In this document: positions 12,084-28,462 of the stretch, piece after piece | Numbering within the stretch: position 1 is the stretch's first letter | Layout: the number at the start of each line of letters is the position of its first letter | DNA from: Isoetes taiwanensis | Lineage: Eukaryota > Streptophyta > Lycopodiopsida > Isoetales > Isoetaceae | DNA: 64,000 nucleotides | Assembly (NCBI GenBank): GCA_021234155.1 | Contig: JAJEKV010000012.1 | Coordinates: forward strand, 9,450,448 to 9,514,447 | Reading direction: 5' to 3' | Notes under the pieces: model-generated | The model's database searches: none | What the model was told of the DNA's origin: nothing | What the model saw: only the letters and a program-made list of their open reading frames with translations | Made by a program: the position numbers and the translations under genes

Positions 12084-13300
12084 TCATGTAATATTATGTT
12101 GAGCCCCGCTTGTGAAGTTACTAGAAAAATGATCTAATCTAAGGGTCATTGCATACTTGAGTTGAATGACAAGTATCAGAGCAATATGATCTTCATACTG
12201 CTGAAGAATGAAGAACTTAATTTCACTTAGGGTCAAGACATTCACTTGAGGTGAGATAATATTTAAGTTAAATTGTTTCAATGGTTCGAGGTCGTAAAAT
12301 TTAAGAGGTGCATGTGGGATATTGTTTTATAAGAAAACACAGCTGGGCTCGCGAACGGAAATTTGCACATGGGGATATTGTTGTGTAGAGAAGAAAATAG
12401 AAACACCAGAAATCTGGGTTTGCCGAAATGATGGCACCGATTGTTCTTGCATTTAAAGCGTGAATGGAGATGATTGTAGTTATGCTGTAGCAGACAGAAG
12501 AATCGTCAAGCAAATTCGAGTGCTTGGGCTCTCGAGGGGTTGTATAAAGTAAACGGGTATAATTGCTACAGTAAACAATTCATATCCATATGAATAGTGC
12601 ATGCTATGATTCTTGTAATGGTCTAAACAAATTTATGATATTGCTCTAGGCTCAAGGTTGTCTTTAAAGATTTGTGCTAATAAGTTGAGTTGTTCGGTTT
12701 AGCAAATCTTAAAATCCCTTCACCTCGTTCATCTTTGAGCCCTCTGACCTCATCCTCTTCCTCTTCTTCTTCGGAAGAATACTCGAGAGGAGTATTCTTC
12801 CCCTATGGATTCATCCCCAAGTCTCCCACGAGACTTGATTTGAGAACTACTACTCGATCATGATTCATGGCCGAAACTTCTTTGGAAGAATTTGGAGAGG
12901 AGTCTTGACCTCAATTTTTTTGGCCCCTTCTCCTCCTCGTTCCCCTTTGCGAGATCAAGTCCAAGATTTTTTTTCGGCCCCTCCTCCTCCTACCCCTCAA
13001 GCAGATGAGGTTCAAGATTCTTCACCAACAATCATAGCCGGTTGATGAAGTAGAAGTTATTTCTCACAAGGTCATCCATCGCTCCCTATCACGGCCGAAA
13101 GTCCTTGAATTTTTGGCTATGGGAGTGATCATCGGTTTGAGGTCCCTTAGCCAAGGCGTATTGCCCCAAACAAAAAAGGCCCATGTGGAGTGTGTCTACA
13201 TCCAGCATGCAGGGAAATGGGCCTTGCATGAAGTGAAGACTGTGACCGAGTACTGCGAGCTTTGTGCATGAAGAAAAGAAGATCCTCCTGCCCTTTTTTA
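12084..13300 (+). pseudogene. copia 3' remnant and broken acidic ORF, unit 1
   Basis: Aligns with 34891-36100. The downstream half corresponds to the serine/proline-rich acidic frame that is open at 35495-36088. Here it is split by small indels, and only the APSPPRSP/PPPPTPQADEVQ stretch near 12860-13045 reads through. Function unknown. Confidence 0.45.
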
Positions 13301-13823
13301 TTTTATTTTATTTCTGATATGTTCTTTTGTAAAGCAAAAAATATTTGCAATGAAAAGCCTCTTGGCAACCCCTTCAGCTTATATCGGACAGACCCCTTCA
13401 GCTTTGAATCATGTATAGTGTTTTGATGATCAACAATGAATAAAATATCGTTTTATCTTCACTTTCTATGTTTTATCTATGTTTTGTCTTCATTTTCCGA
13501 TTGTGTGCATTGGCTTGCATCATAGAGCGTTGAGGACTATGTATCAAGTTTAAGCTATTTTTTTTAGGGTCTAAAAAGACAGGCCAACTAAATGTGGCCA
13601 AAAAATTTGTATGTTGCATTTGTATGCACAAAAACTTCGCTTATCTTGCGGTTTTATTTTGAATAGAATCTCTATTTCAACATTCGGTTATTCTAGCGAG
13701 AATAGTGATGTTTGTATTGATGACTTATTACAGTCGGATAAGATGAAATCAATAATATTCAAGAACAAGAAAGAAAGAACAAATTATTAAAGATGTTTGC
13801 TAACTTGAGAATCATCAAATATT
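13301..13823. other. AT-rich non-coding stretch
   Basis: Homologous to 36089-36633. It contains an A-rich region and AATAAA-type hexamers that could terminate the upstream frame and, on the other strand, the Harbinger gene. No gene seen. Confidence 0.4.
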
Positions 13824-15775
13824 ACAAACAACACATGCCCATCCAAGTTCTCAAACAACACATGCCTCATCGATCTCCTTGTTTCTTTAGACTTACGTTC
13901 ATAGCTTCATCTCATAGTAATAAACTAGATCGGGGCTCTTCTTCGAGAGGCAGCATGTCCCATCCATGTCTTCCATATCTGTGAAGTTCCAAAGCACACA
14001 AGCGAAGATGTATAATCTTGGAGGCATTGCCAACATGCACAAAGGCATGTTTTAGAATTACAATTTCTCCTTCACAATCCCAACCCATTTTCCACACAAA
14101 CTCTACCCACGCAAATCCTTTTATTAAACTTGCCATAAGGTCCATGATTACGTGAAAAACTTTCAAAAGGAAGGGTCCGGCGGCATAGATAGCGAGAATC
14201 ATCAAGCAAAAGTGGAGGAATGTTAACTTGGATTTGGTCTTGATGGGGTTGACCTTTCTTCACTTTTACGCCACTCAAGGTTACAACCGGTTCTTTCAAG
14301 ATTAGTTTGGATGCAATTTTGCTTTGTATATGGAACTCTTCTTGAATTGATTTGAGTCATGGACTGATCCAGTTTCTTGTAACACGAACATTTATAAACA
14401 ACTGGCTTGTGTGTGACAATACCTTGCGAAGACATGAGTGCCTTTTGTGTCGATCAGTCGCATCGATCCGAGACATCGGATCGCCATTCTAGAATGGGAT
14501 GAGCATGCATGTCTTGCATGCATGCGGGCGGGCGGCGCATGCCCGTTTTGGTTGGGAGTTTGCTATTTCAGGCACGTTTCCGCATCCACGTCTCATCCGA
14601 TGCTTCCTCTTCTCTCGGCGATTACCTTATTCTCTTTGAACCCTCCCTCCCCCTTCTTTGTTTATTGTATTGTGCACAATTTTTCGTTTTATCATGTTTT
14701 CCACCCGGGGGTGATGCTATTCTCCGGTATGTTTGTGTTGTCTCGTTTGTTGCGTTGGTGATGTGCGGTCAGGGTTGGCGGCGGCATCGTTTGATTTCTC
14801 CATGCGGGGTTTTTTTGGGAGCGATTTCTATGCCTTACGTTTGTCTAAGCCCCTTCGAGAGGAAAACATCACTAGGGTTTTCCTCGAAAACCGAAAGGCG
14901 AGGGTTTTTAATCCCGTGATAAACTTTCGGCGGTACATCGACCACTCATCTATTAGCATTGTATTTTTGGGGTCCAAGTGATATAATTGGATTTTCCCTT
15001 TATTTTTTAGGTGGGTAGTTAAGCATGTGGGCGGCTACCCACTCCCCACCATTGTAGAAAATCTCTTTGAGATGAATGAGAAGCCGTGGTTTGTTGGTTT
15101 CTTGCAGTCCCATTCTAGAATAGTCATCACCTTTTCACTCTTTCGGGTTTCCTCCATAAAAGATATGGGACCCATCAACAACACCATACACATTTGGCGA
15201 TCTGTTGCATCATGAAATTCTTTTATACATTGATTTAATCTTGCTCCGAAGGCATGGCTACAAACCTTTTGTAAAACATTGTCTTGAGGCCAACACTAGT
15301 GTAATTTTTTAGTATATTTACGCCTTTGTAGCTTTTCCAACATAGAATCTCGACCCACATGCAAAGGCATGTCACCATGTGCCAGTAAAGAACCATGGCA
15401 ATGACCTTCACAGGATCAGCGGGGGCCTAACCTTAACCCACGGTCTAATCAAATAGGGGACAACAAGCCCGACTAGTCTCTCAAAAGGCGGCCCTCTTCA
15501 TTACGTAAAATTGATGCCACATATCATCTTCAAAAGAAGCTATACAATTCCATGCGTGGTTATCTATATTATCCCATTGTGTTCTTTGTCTTGGAGCAAT
15601 CCAAAATCTTCTAGGTGGCCTTCTAACTTAGGCATGATCCGGCTAACATCAAAGATGAGGCGGCCTGAGGAAGAAACGAGCCGGTTATTTTCTTGCAAGT
15701 CATCGTCATCGAATAGATTCATTGGGTCTTCAAGCTCGTTTAGCTCAAGAAGCAAAATGTAACCTTTGGAATCAC
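13824..15775 (-). pseudogene. PIF/Harbinger transposase, interrupted, unit 1
   Basis: Read on the minus strand, the acidic N-terminus is near 15722 (MNLFDDDDLQENN). The helical region and catalytic DDE_Tnp_4 domain follow, ending near 13824. The order matches 36634-38362. The gene is split by a 0.66 kb insertion (about 14459-15118) and by many small differences at CAG/CTG positions, so no long frame survives. This copy is useful because it keeps the N-terminus that unit 2 lacks. Confidence 0.65.
14459..15118 (-). mobile_element. rolling-circle-like insertion in Harbinger gene, unit 1
   Basis: Same element and same site as 37269-37935, so it was inserted before the unit was duplicated. The right end keeps CCCATTCTAG followed by AAT. 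The left end keeps the hairpin ATCCGAGACATCGGAT, but the flanking bases are blurred. Confidence 0.55.
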
Positions 15776-15799
15776 GAATCCAGATTGTAAGAGCACGCA

Positions 15800-16153
15800 A
15801 ATGACATGGCAATCATTCCGAAATCACCGGATCCATGATAGAACAGTAGGAAATGGAACCTATGCAAAGAACACAAAAAACGAAATATCCCATAAAGCTT
15901 ACCTACCGGCAGAACAGCGGGGAAGAAATATCCCATATTTTGGAGGCCGATTCAAAATTGGAGGAATTATCCCACAAAAACTTGACCCTAATGATTCGAT
16001 GAGTAGTTCTCCTATTCAAAAATTGAGGCCTAACGGACACTGATAGACCTCGAGACAAACTTCTCTCCTCTCCTCCCGGAAAAAATAATGCATAATGCAG
16101 ATAGGAGTCGATAGAAGACGAGAGATCGGGTATTTTGGCAAGCATGGCCAACC

Positions 16154-16215
<62 letters not shown>

Positions 16216-17395
16216 GGGAGGGAGGGGGAGGAGGGAGGGAGGGAGGGAGGAGGGAGAGAGAGAGAAGTTTCTGGATAAAGGTGAGAATGGAGTTGCAATA
16301 ATTCCCCAACCCACCAAGGTGAAACTCAAAATAGGTTTAGATCTTTAGAACTGGATGAGCGACATTGGAGCATAGTTCTAGGCTTGATTAAAAAGAAGCC
16401 CACATGCCGATTAGGTATTGATTGCCCGAGGTTTTCCATCTTGCCGACATTGGGGTTGGGTCCTTAAGTGATCCCATCAAACCTCTAATGGAAACATGTG
16501 AGATCTAGGCAATTTTACTAACATGTGCGTAAGCGACTACGATAGAAAATGGCGAAATTCCCTCTTATCTCACAAATGGATTGAGAGAACCAACACAAGA
16601 TTGTGGAGTAAGTGATCAACCATCTAAAAATATTTATGGCAATTTTTCGGCGTTAAAAAAAAATATTATGGTAGAATATACCAAAAATTGCACTTTTAAT
16701 ATTTTTTCCAGTAGTCTGAAATACAAGGCGACACTTTACTGGTTAAGGACATCATTGAGCCCTAAAGAGACATGGAATTAAAATACAAAGAAAATCTTAT
16801 ATCCTTATATCTTTGCAAAAGCTTTGCTTTAGCTCTTATGCCAAATCTCAATCGTCGAAACCTCATACATTCATATATGTGCGACCAGATAGAATATCGG
16901 CAGCATATGCTAAAGCCACACCTTCCAACCAGGCTTTGAAATCCCCAATAGCTCTAACTAGATAACTTGCCGATAAATGTCATGCTCCACCAGATTTTGA
17001 ATATAAACTCAAGATTATATGCCGGATTTTGAAGGAAACTCCACAACCGGCAAATAAAAATTCGAACCAAAAATAAAAATTGTGACTTGAAATTTAGGAG
17101 ACTAGTCTTTCGATTGATGCCTCCTTTCAACCCTAGGGTTGCAAAAGATAAAATAAGGAAGCCAATGTGGGAATCCCATTATGGAAAACGTGTTGTTTTG
17201 AGGGCGTCAAAGTCCAGGTCAAAATTGCCCACGGAATGCTGGGTGCGCAGAAAGCACATGCATTTTTCAGACTATAAAACAGGGGCCGTTCTTTCGAAGC
17301 AGCAAGCCCGCCTAACTTCTCTTCTCATTTGTAAGAAGCTCGCAAAGCTACACCCTCATCTCCTTTCTAAGCAGCTAAAATCTTAGCAGCTAAGC
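15800..17395 (+). promoter_or_regulatory. upstream region of PKS-B, uninterrupted type
   Basis: Same order as upstream of PKS-A and PKS-C: GA tract, AC-type MYB motif (ACCTTCCAACC near 16920), W-box-like GGTCAA, CATGCA, and TATAAAA at 17273-17279, 123 bp before the ATG. The stretch up to about 17080 shows the CAG/CTG noise pattern. The last 300 bp are nearly identical to copies A and C. Confidence 0.65.
16156..16266 (+). repeat. (GA)n/(GGGA)n microsatellite upstream of PKS-B
   Basis: About 26 GA units followed by GGGA/GGAG units. On the minus strand it is a long polypyrimidine tract. Confidence 0.95.
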
Positions 17396-18636
17396 ATGGC
17401 ATTTTCCAGATTGAAAAGCCTGATGGGCCTGCCTGTGTCCTTGCTATTGCAACCGAAAATCCTCCCTTCTTTGTTGATCAGAAGGATTATGCAGAATTTT
17501 TGTTTGATGCCTGCAACATGAATGATAAAGTAGATCTCAAGAGGAAGTTCGCACGCATCTGTAAGCATACAAAACACCATTTCTGATTTCTAAATTGCAA
17601 AAATAGGTATTTCTCTGATTAAATTTATGTTTTGTTTTATGATCAGGCGAGAAGTCTGGAATCAACAGGCGCCACTATTACATGACCAAGGAGATACTCC
17701 AAGCAAATCCCAACATCACCACATATGGAGCACCATCTTTGAATGTAAGGTTAGACATGCTCATTGATGAAATTCCGAAACTTGGTGCACTGGCTGCAGA
17801 GAAGGCCATAGCAGAATGGGGGCAGCCAAGGTCTAAAATTACTCATGTTGTTATGACCACCATAAGTGGAGTGGACATGCCAGGCGCGGATTACAAGCTC
17901 GCAAAAATTCTTGGCCTCAACCCTGATGTGAAGAGAATTATGCTCTACCAACAGGGCTGCTTTGCAGGAGGCACTGTTATGAGGGTTGCAAAAGATGTGG
18001 CTGAAAATAACAAAGGATCAAGAGTTCTTGTTGTGTGCAGTGAAATTACTGCATCTACATTTGAAGCCCCTCTGAAGCTCATTTTGATGGCCTTGTTGGT
18101 TCTGCTCTCTTTGGAGATGGCTCTGCAGCACTTATTGTTGGTGCAGATCCTCAAGAGTATGAAAAGCCTGTTTTTGAGCTTGCCTGGGCAGGAGAATCTG
18201 TTCTTCCAGACAGTGATGGTGCAATTGAGGGTATCCTTCGAAGCCGGCCTTGTGTTTAGACTAGAGAGAGATGTGCCCTATGTCATCTCCAACAACATTG
18301 AGAGGGCTTTGGTTAAAGGAAGAGAAGCTGTTGGATCACCTGATCTTAATGACATGTTTTGGGTAGTTCATCCTGGTGGCCCTCTCATTCTTGACAAGAT
18401 GGAGGCGGCCCTCGGCTTGAACAAGGAGAAGCTCCAAGCTACTAGGGGAGATCATGGGTGATGTTGGTAACATGTCTAGTGCTTCTGTGATTTTTGTGCT
18501 AAACCAAATGAGAAACAGGTCTAAGAAGATGAGCATGAAGACCACAGGAGAAGGGTTCCATTATGGTTTCCTCCTTGGCTTTGGACCTGGTCTTACTGTG
18601 GAGACAATTGTGTTGAGGAGTCTGCCCCTTTGTTAG
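17396..18636 (+). pseudogene. type III polyketide synthase copy B, four indels
   Basis: Exon 1 is 17396-17560, the intron is 17561-17646 (86 bp, GT..AG), and exon 2 is 17647-18636. Against intact copy C there is one T missing in the FFQ codons near 17404, one T missing near 18070 (SEAH codons), two bases missing near 18240 (LREAG codons), which restores the frame, and one extra G near 18447 (TREIM codons). Catalytic Cys (QQGCFAGG), His (VVHPGGP) and Asn (GNMSSAS) codons are all present. Amino-acid changes relative to C near the end include DQM to NQM and GEGCQYG to GEGFHYG. All lesions are one- or two-base changes, so assembly error is a real alternative to pseudogenisation. If they are real, the gene is dead. 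Confidence 0.75.
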
Positions 18637-22470
<3,834 letters not shown>

Positions 22471-25400
22471 TTTTTTTTTTTTTTTTGGAAGGACTTGAGC
22501 CTTTATTATCCAGAGAAAGTTACAGAGTACAATGGGGATTAATAACTCAGTGGAGAGAATGTCCACCAGAGCAAAACCACCCCACTCAAATACCACATCT
22601 AAACAATATGAAGAGCAAGCAAAAACTCATAAGTAAGTATGAATTTGAAGATAGTGCTCCCAAATACGGCTTTTCACCTCATTAGCAATTGATGAGCACC
22701 TGAATGCTTTGACAATTCGTTGTTGAGCATCAAGAAGGACCTGTGCATCTGAACAAGCAAGACCTTTGAATATGAGAAGATTCCTTCTTTTCCAAATGGA
22801 CCAGATGATCCATGCAGAAGCCAAATGAAACGCCCTTTTTGCCAAATTATCCCAACTACTTGGATAAACTGCTAATAACACCTGCTGGCTATTCAAATTG
22901 CAATGAAAGAGGCCTTGAAGCCACAACCAAGCATGTCTGACATGTCTACATAGGAAGAAGCAATGCTCAATTGTCTCATCCCTCTCATTGCACATAAGGG
23001 ACAAAGTGCGGATACCTCCGACGGGCCGAAATATGTGCACCGAGAATATTAACGCCGCGAACAACGATGAGTGACTTGCCACCATAAAATGTATAGTTTG
23101 GGATGGAGTAGTTTATCCCATACCCATTTCCATACTACTTTCCATCCTCGAATGACCAAAGGCCACTTGGATGAAGGAGGCAAGACGTCGAGATCAAACA
23201 AGACCTTGTACATGGAATTCACCAACTTATTCCGCTTTGACATGCTCATGAACTACCCACTACCGGGGGTCATCCACTTGTGCTACTGGAGGAAGAATTG
23301 AAGACACCTTACGCCAAATAGCTCGATCCCACCTTAAAAGGAGGAACTTAGCTCTAAACCCCTCCCATGTCGTGTTTGCCTTTATTATACCAATCGATAT
23401 CATATCGCAAGACTTTTGCTCTCCATCGACGATCGTCAATGGATGGATGGAAAATCAACGGAGGACCACCATCCAATGGAATCCACCAACAACTTGCGGT
23501 CATGCTAGTGTGCGCCAAGATGGTGAAAATGAAACGTAGATTGTACAACCCATGCAACTAGCAATCCTCTAAGAAATGGGGATGCATTAGGGTATGCCGT
23601 CAGTGGATAGAACAGAGCCCAGGAGAAAAGTGGCCTAAGAGACCGAGACCCAAAAGAAATGCACATTTGCAAAGATCGATAAACAAGGAACCCGGGACTC
23701 ATTCACATTATTCAAAATTCTCTAAATGAATTTAGAAACCATCACCTTGCTCGCAAAAAGAAAATTGATCATTCCAAGGCGCCAAAATGCTTTGGCAACA
23801 TGCACTTTTTCCAACTGACTTTGACAACAGCACCCTCCTCTGTTCCCCGCCAGATGAAGTTCCTGACGACCCTGACGAGAAGTTGTATCTTTGACTATGG
23901 AGCCAACATGAACGACCATATACACATGGGTGCTGCTTAAAATTGACTTAGCCACAACAATTCGTCCTGCCATGGAAAGCTTCACTTGTGGACCACCAAA
24001 AAGGTGCTTTTCCAAGCCCTTAATCACTCCCCACACATCTCCCCGATGAGATATGAACACCCTCTGGGATACCGAGAAGTTTGGTTGCTTTACCATGGGG
24101 AAGGATCTTCCATGGAAAGGTAGCTACACATGGTGGAACCGGAGAGTCCAATGCCCATAGTCGCATTAACATACGCCAACCCACAAAAATACCGGATGCT
24201 AAGGAAAAGGAATCCAACAAGGAAATGGCATTCTCGCAAATTTTGCTCATCCGCCCTCGAGGTAAAAGGAAAGTGTCATCCGCATATTGATTACAGATCT
24301 CCTGCGACCCATTGTTCATAGGAAGTCCATGCAAGATTCCCTCTTGTGCGGCAAGAGAGAAGACCTGGGCAAGGACCTCAGCCACAACTGTAAATAACAA
24401 TGGAGCTAAAGGGCAGCCCCTGGCGGCCACGACCCACCGAAAGAATCTTGAGGGTTCCCCTTGGAAGAGAATAGAAGAGCGAGTAGAATAATGAAGCCTC
24501 ATGACATCAGCTGTGAATTGTGCACCAAAACCAAAGCGTAAAAGACATTTCTCTAAGAAGGCCCACTAACACCGCCATATGCTTTTGCAAAGTCCACTTC
24601 AAATATACAATTTCATGGCCCTCAAGTCGAGCCCCAAGAAATACCTTCATAGGCAAAAGAACTACATTGTTTAATATGCATCGTCGTGGGCGTAAATCCC
24701 GACCGTAGAGGATATGGAATCAATCAAGAATATCCCAAGCTTTTGTGCATAAGCTTTGGAAAATCTTGTACACGCATTTTAAGATAGTACGGGTGATATG
24801 GCTCCAAATGAAATTGTTGAAGGTTCCTTACACTTAGGAATAAGAGAAATGCACCAAGTTGAGAATTTTGTCTAGACGCTTTGCCTCTTGAAATCCTCGA
24901 AAACGCGTACATTACATCGCCGCCAACACAATCCCATAACTCCCGAAAAGAACTCCACAGAATACCATCAATTCCGGGACACTTGAGAATTTTGTCTAGA
25001 CGCCTTTGCCCCTTGAAATCTCGAAACGCGTGGTACACATCGCCGCCAACACAATCCCATAACTCCCGAAGAACTCCACAGAATACCATCAATTCCAGAC
25101 ACTTTCCTTTCTTCAAAAGGAAGGTAGCATCCGCTAAATCATTCACCGTAATCTCTCTGCTTCTAGAGTAGCTCTTTGTTCCTCGATATAATAGGATGTA
25201 TCTTTGCCGTGAATGCCTCCCCGAAAATCTGATTGGAAGGGAAGACGACGAAGCAAAAAAAGAAGAAAAGTGGCCATGCAGAAAAGAACTTAAGTTATGA
25301 GGATCGAGATGAGAGGCCCATCTTGAACTTGGAGAGACACCATCGCAGAAGCTTGTCTCCAAATTTTTGCAGCTCTAAAAAAGAAGCATGTGCAACGATC

Positions 25401-26220
25401 CCCCTCTTTGAACCATTGCAGACCCGCTTTAACTCGAGCGTGATGAACTTGCTCAGCTTCCATCTGTCTAATGCTGGCCAAAATCTGCTTCTCCTGCTGG
25501 GCATCTGATGGTATAACAAACCTGCAAGCTACTAATTGTTGGTACAGAGCAATCAAAATCCCTCGATTAGTAGCAACTCGCTGACGACCCCAATTCTTAG
25601 CAAAGGACTTCACGGCAGCTAGAGCATCAACAATCCCAGCCATTCCTTTCCTTCTCGCAAATAAAGAGGATCAGGCTTGCTTGCAACCATCTTTAAACTC
25701 CTCATCCTTCAAGTATAAAGTGTTTAACTTGAAATAAGTCTTGGTCCTGCTATGCGTCCCATCCTGAGAACAAGAGAAATACTGCGGATTGTGATCTGAA
25801 ATAGAGCTGTCAAGCATGTTTTGGCGAGAAAAATTATGCAAATATGTAGCTGCCAATGCATTATAATAGCCCATGTCATGACGTGCATATGCTCTACCAG
25901 CCCCAAGCCAGCCATTGCACCAAGTGAAGGTTCCATCGCCATCCACCTCTACCAAGCCACAGTCATGTATCAAGCGCTGCCATTATTCACGTTCAAAGCC
26001 TTGGATGACTTCTGATCCTCTGCCGCACCGATCAACTTCCCACTCCACCATATTGAAGTCAACCACCAGCAACCATGCAACATGAGCCCCCCAGTCGAAC
26101 TAGTTTGGATCTCAAAGCAGCCCAGAGTGCACCTCTCTGATGAGATCTATTGTCGATACACATTCACTAGCCCCCCACTCTTGTCCCTTATCAAACCACT
26201 TGATAATGATCCAAATGACA
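22471..26220 (-). mobile_element. L1-like LINE, 5'-truncated, unique to unit 2
   Basis: A run of 16 T at 22471-22486 is the poly(A) tail of a minus-strand element. From its 5' side it encodes the end of an APE-type endonuclease (VVDFNMVEWE near 26060; SDHNPQ near 25800), a linker (WFKEGDRCTCFF near 25390) and a reverse transcriptase. The RT shows RELWDCVGGDV near 25000, RGCPLAPLLF near 24410 and the YADD active site near 24285. A zinc-knuckle C-terminal domain follows (CNERDETIEHCFFLC near 22980). Frames are broken in places. Copies C and D show the empty site, which gives the ends to within a few bases. The copy starts inside the endonuclease, so it is 5'-truncated. Confidence 0.8.
24861..25106 (-). 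repeat. 123-bp tandem duplication inside the LINE RT domain
   Basis: Two adjacent copies (24861-24983 and 24984-25106) both encode the RELWDCVGGDV segment of the reverse transcriptase. They differ mainly by small indels, several next to C/G runs. Confidence 0.8.
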
Positions 26221-26237
26221 AATCTATACATTCAATA

Positions 26238-26371
26238 TACATTTCTTAGTTTTGCTTGCATAATCCCCTGATAAAGTAGGAGCTAATGTACAACCACTTG
26301 AGAGTACATTTCTTAGTTTTGCTTGCATAATCCCCTGATAAAGTAGGAGCTAATGTACAACCACTTGAGAG
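26238..26371 (+). repeat. 67-bp tandem duplication at the start of block X
   Basis: 26238-26304 is repeated exactly at 26305-26371. Copies 3 and 4 of block X have a single unit, so this duplication is specific to unit 2 and sits beside the LINE insertion point. Confidence 0.9.
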
Positions 26372-27571
26372 ATTGCGTAATGTTTTCATGGTTACAATCA
26401 ATGCAAAAATGACAATTAAGGATCAGACATTTCTAATAGTTCAAAGCATAGGAATATTTAGAAATTAAATGTAGAAACATGCTGCATAAAGATAAGAACT
26501 ATTGTAGTATCATATCCATCTATTCATATCCTTGTTCTTCTATAATTCGCATATGCCAGACAAGGTATTTAAACAAATTGCTCCTTGAAATAGGTATTGC
26601 ACAATCATACGCGTTTATTTCGATCAGGCAAAAGTAGATACTAATCGTTACAGATCACACCTATGATCCAAACCTTTTAAATCTCAGAAGCCATATTACA
26701 GGTCTTCTTAAAATATAACAAGGATTACAATCCTAAAACCATCTGAAAGTGAGATGTTAGCCAGTCCATCAAAACTAGCTTAAGAATCCTTTGTCAGAAG
26801 TCACACGAATAACTTCTGAAATCAAACTTCAGTTCACCAAAACTAGAGAAGGATCCATCCAGAGAACCAATCTATGGTTCACCGTGGGTCAATTGATGCT
26901 AAGAACTGATAATTTATAGCAAAGAAGTAGGCAATAGCAAATTACCAAACATTGTTCTTTCATCCAAGTAAGAGAATAAGAATAGGTTTCTCAAGGGATC
27001 AGAATAGGTTCGTTGATTATCAGACGAAAGCTATAGGTTGTGAATTAGCGGGTGTTCTTGGGCTCCTTGGACACGGAAGCCTTATGTTATTAATTTGATG
27101 CGCCTTTGGTTGAAGATTGATGCCGATGGCCTTCCATCCTCCTGGGGGAGGTTGCTATATGGAGTTCTTGAAGATCCGTTGTTGTCCGCCCATGTTCTAA
27201 GTTGGTCCGCCCTCCTTCAAAAAGTGGCCGCTCCTCCTTTTTGGGTTGCCCGTAGAGGGCAACCTTTGAATGATGGGGGAGTGGCTTATAGAGGTCCCAG
27301 ATGTTAGAATAAGTTAGAATATTCCTCATGGAGGGTTGTGGACTTTTTGGCTTCCAGTGAGAGTTAACGGCGGTTAGACGGTGTGGATTTTGTAGGAGCC
27401 GGACGGAAGGTGGTGATGCAATCTCTGTTTTGTTTGGATTGCCTGTATGTGCGAGGGGTAGAGGTCCGGCGCTGAAGGCAACGAAGCCTTGATCTGCTTC
27501 ATGGTATCTTCCTCATCTCTTGCTTAAGGTTTTTAGGGGTATTCAACTCTGGCAAAGATTCATCGCTTCCT

Positions 27572-27975
27572 TTAGTTCTTTCGGTTCTTGCAAAGCCCAT
27601 CTATAAGGGAATCGAATGAGATTACGTCTGGCAAGCACCCGCTTTGAATCATTTCATCTAGAAGACCAAGAGCTACATTCACTCTGTTCCTTTGCAAAGA
27701 CCACTTATGAGAGAATTCTATGCCATAACATTTGGTATACATCTTCTTCCAATCATCTCCTATAGCAGGTCGAGTGCACTGCTCATGCCACATGTCTTAC
27801 AGAAGCCACCTATAAGTATGGTATATGCATAAACACCAGTGTATATTGTTTCTGAATCATTTTTTTTTTTTATTATTATCATTTCCTTAACGACTTTGGG
27901 TGCAAGTTCATAACTTGGGTGATAAATTATACCTTTGTTTCCATTAGTCTTGCTAGGTTTTGCAGGAATGGGCAC
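27572..27975 (-). pseudogene. PPR-protein relic (X copy 2)
   Basis: The minus-strand frames contain two pentatricopeptide-repeat signatures: YAYTILIGGFCKTCGM near 27790 and LLDEMIQSGCLPDVISFDSL near 27620. PPR proteins bind organellar RNA. This piece holds only about two to three repeats, split by a frameshift, and has no targeting peptide. A longer version with further repeats and stops is at 61850-62350. Confidence 0.6.
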
Positions 27976-28462
27976 TGAGGCCCTAGTAGGAATATTTTGT
28001 TAATGATATAAGTGGTAATGCGGATGGACATGAGAATAACTTGTAGACTATTTCTTGTTGTGGAATGGTCTATAACAAAAGTTCTATACGTATGGTTATA
28101 GAAACACAAGTCCTCATGCTAATGTGATAGGGTTTAACTCTTAAGATGGTAGCTGAATATCGAACAATGGTAATGAGTCCCGTACGAAGGATTTTTATTT
28201 AGATAGCATAATACTTAAAAACAATTTTAATATTGCCCAGATAGCCAATAGTTATTGACTTACCTCGATATGCCCAAAAATTTATTTCAGACGGGTATTG
28301 AGCAGAGCGCCCCGGCTTGACCTTTAGGATCTTGCTAAGACCTGCTACTATATCTGGAAAAGATTAGAATTAATTGATCTGGGATAATGGGTTTCGATTC
28401 TAATGGTGAAGATACTTCAGATCTGGATAGTGAATGGTTAGATACGAGACTCTAAGGCCGAG

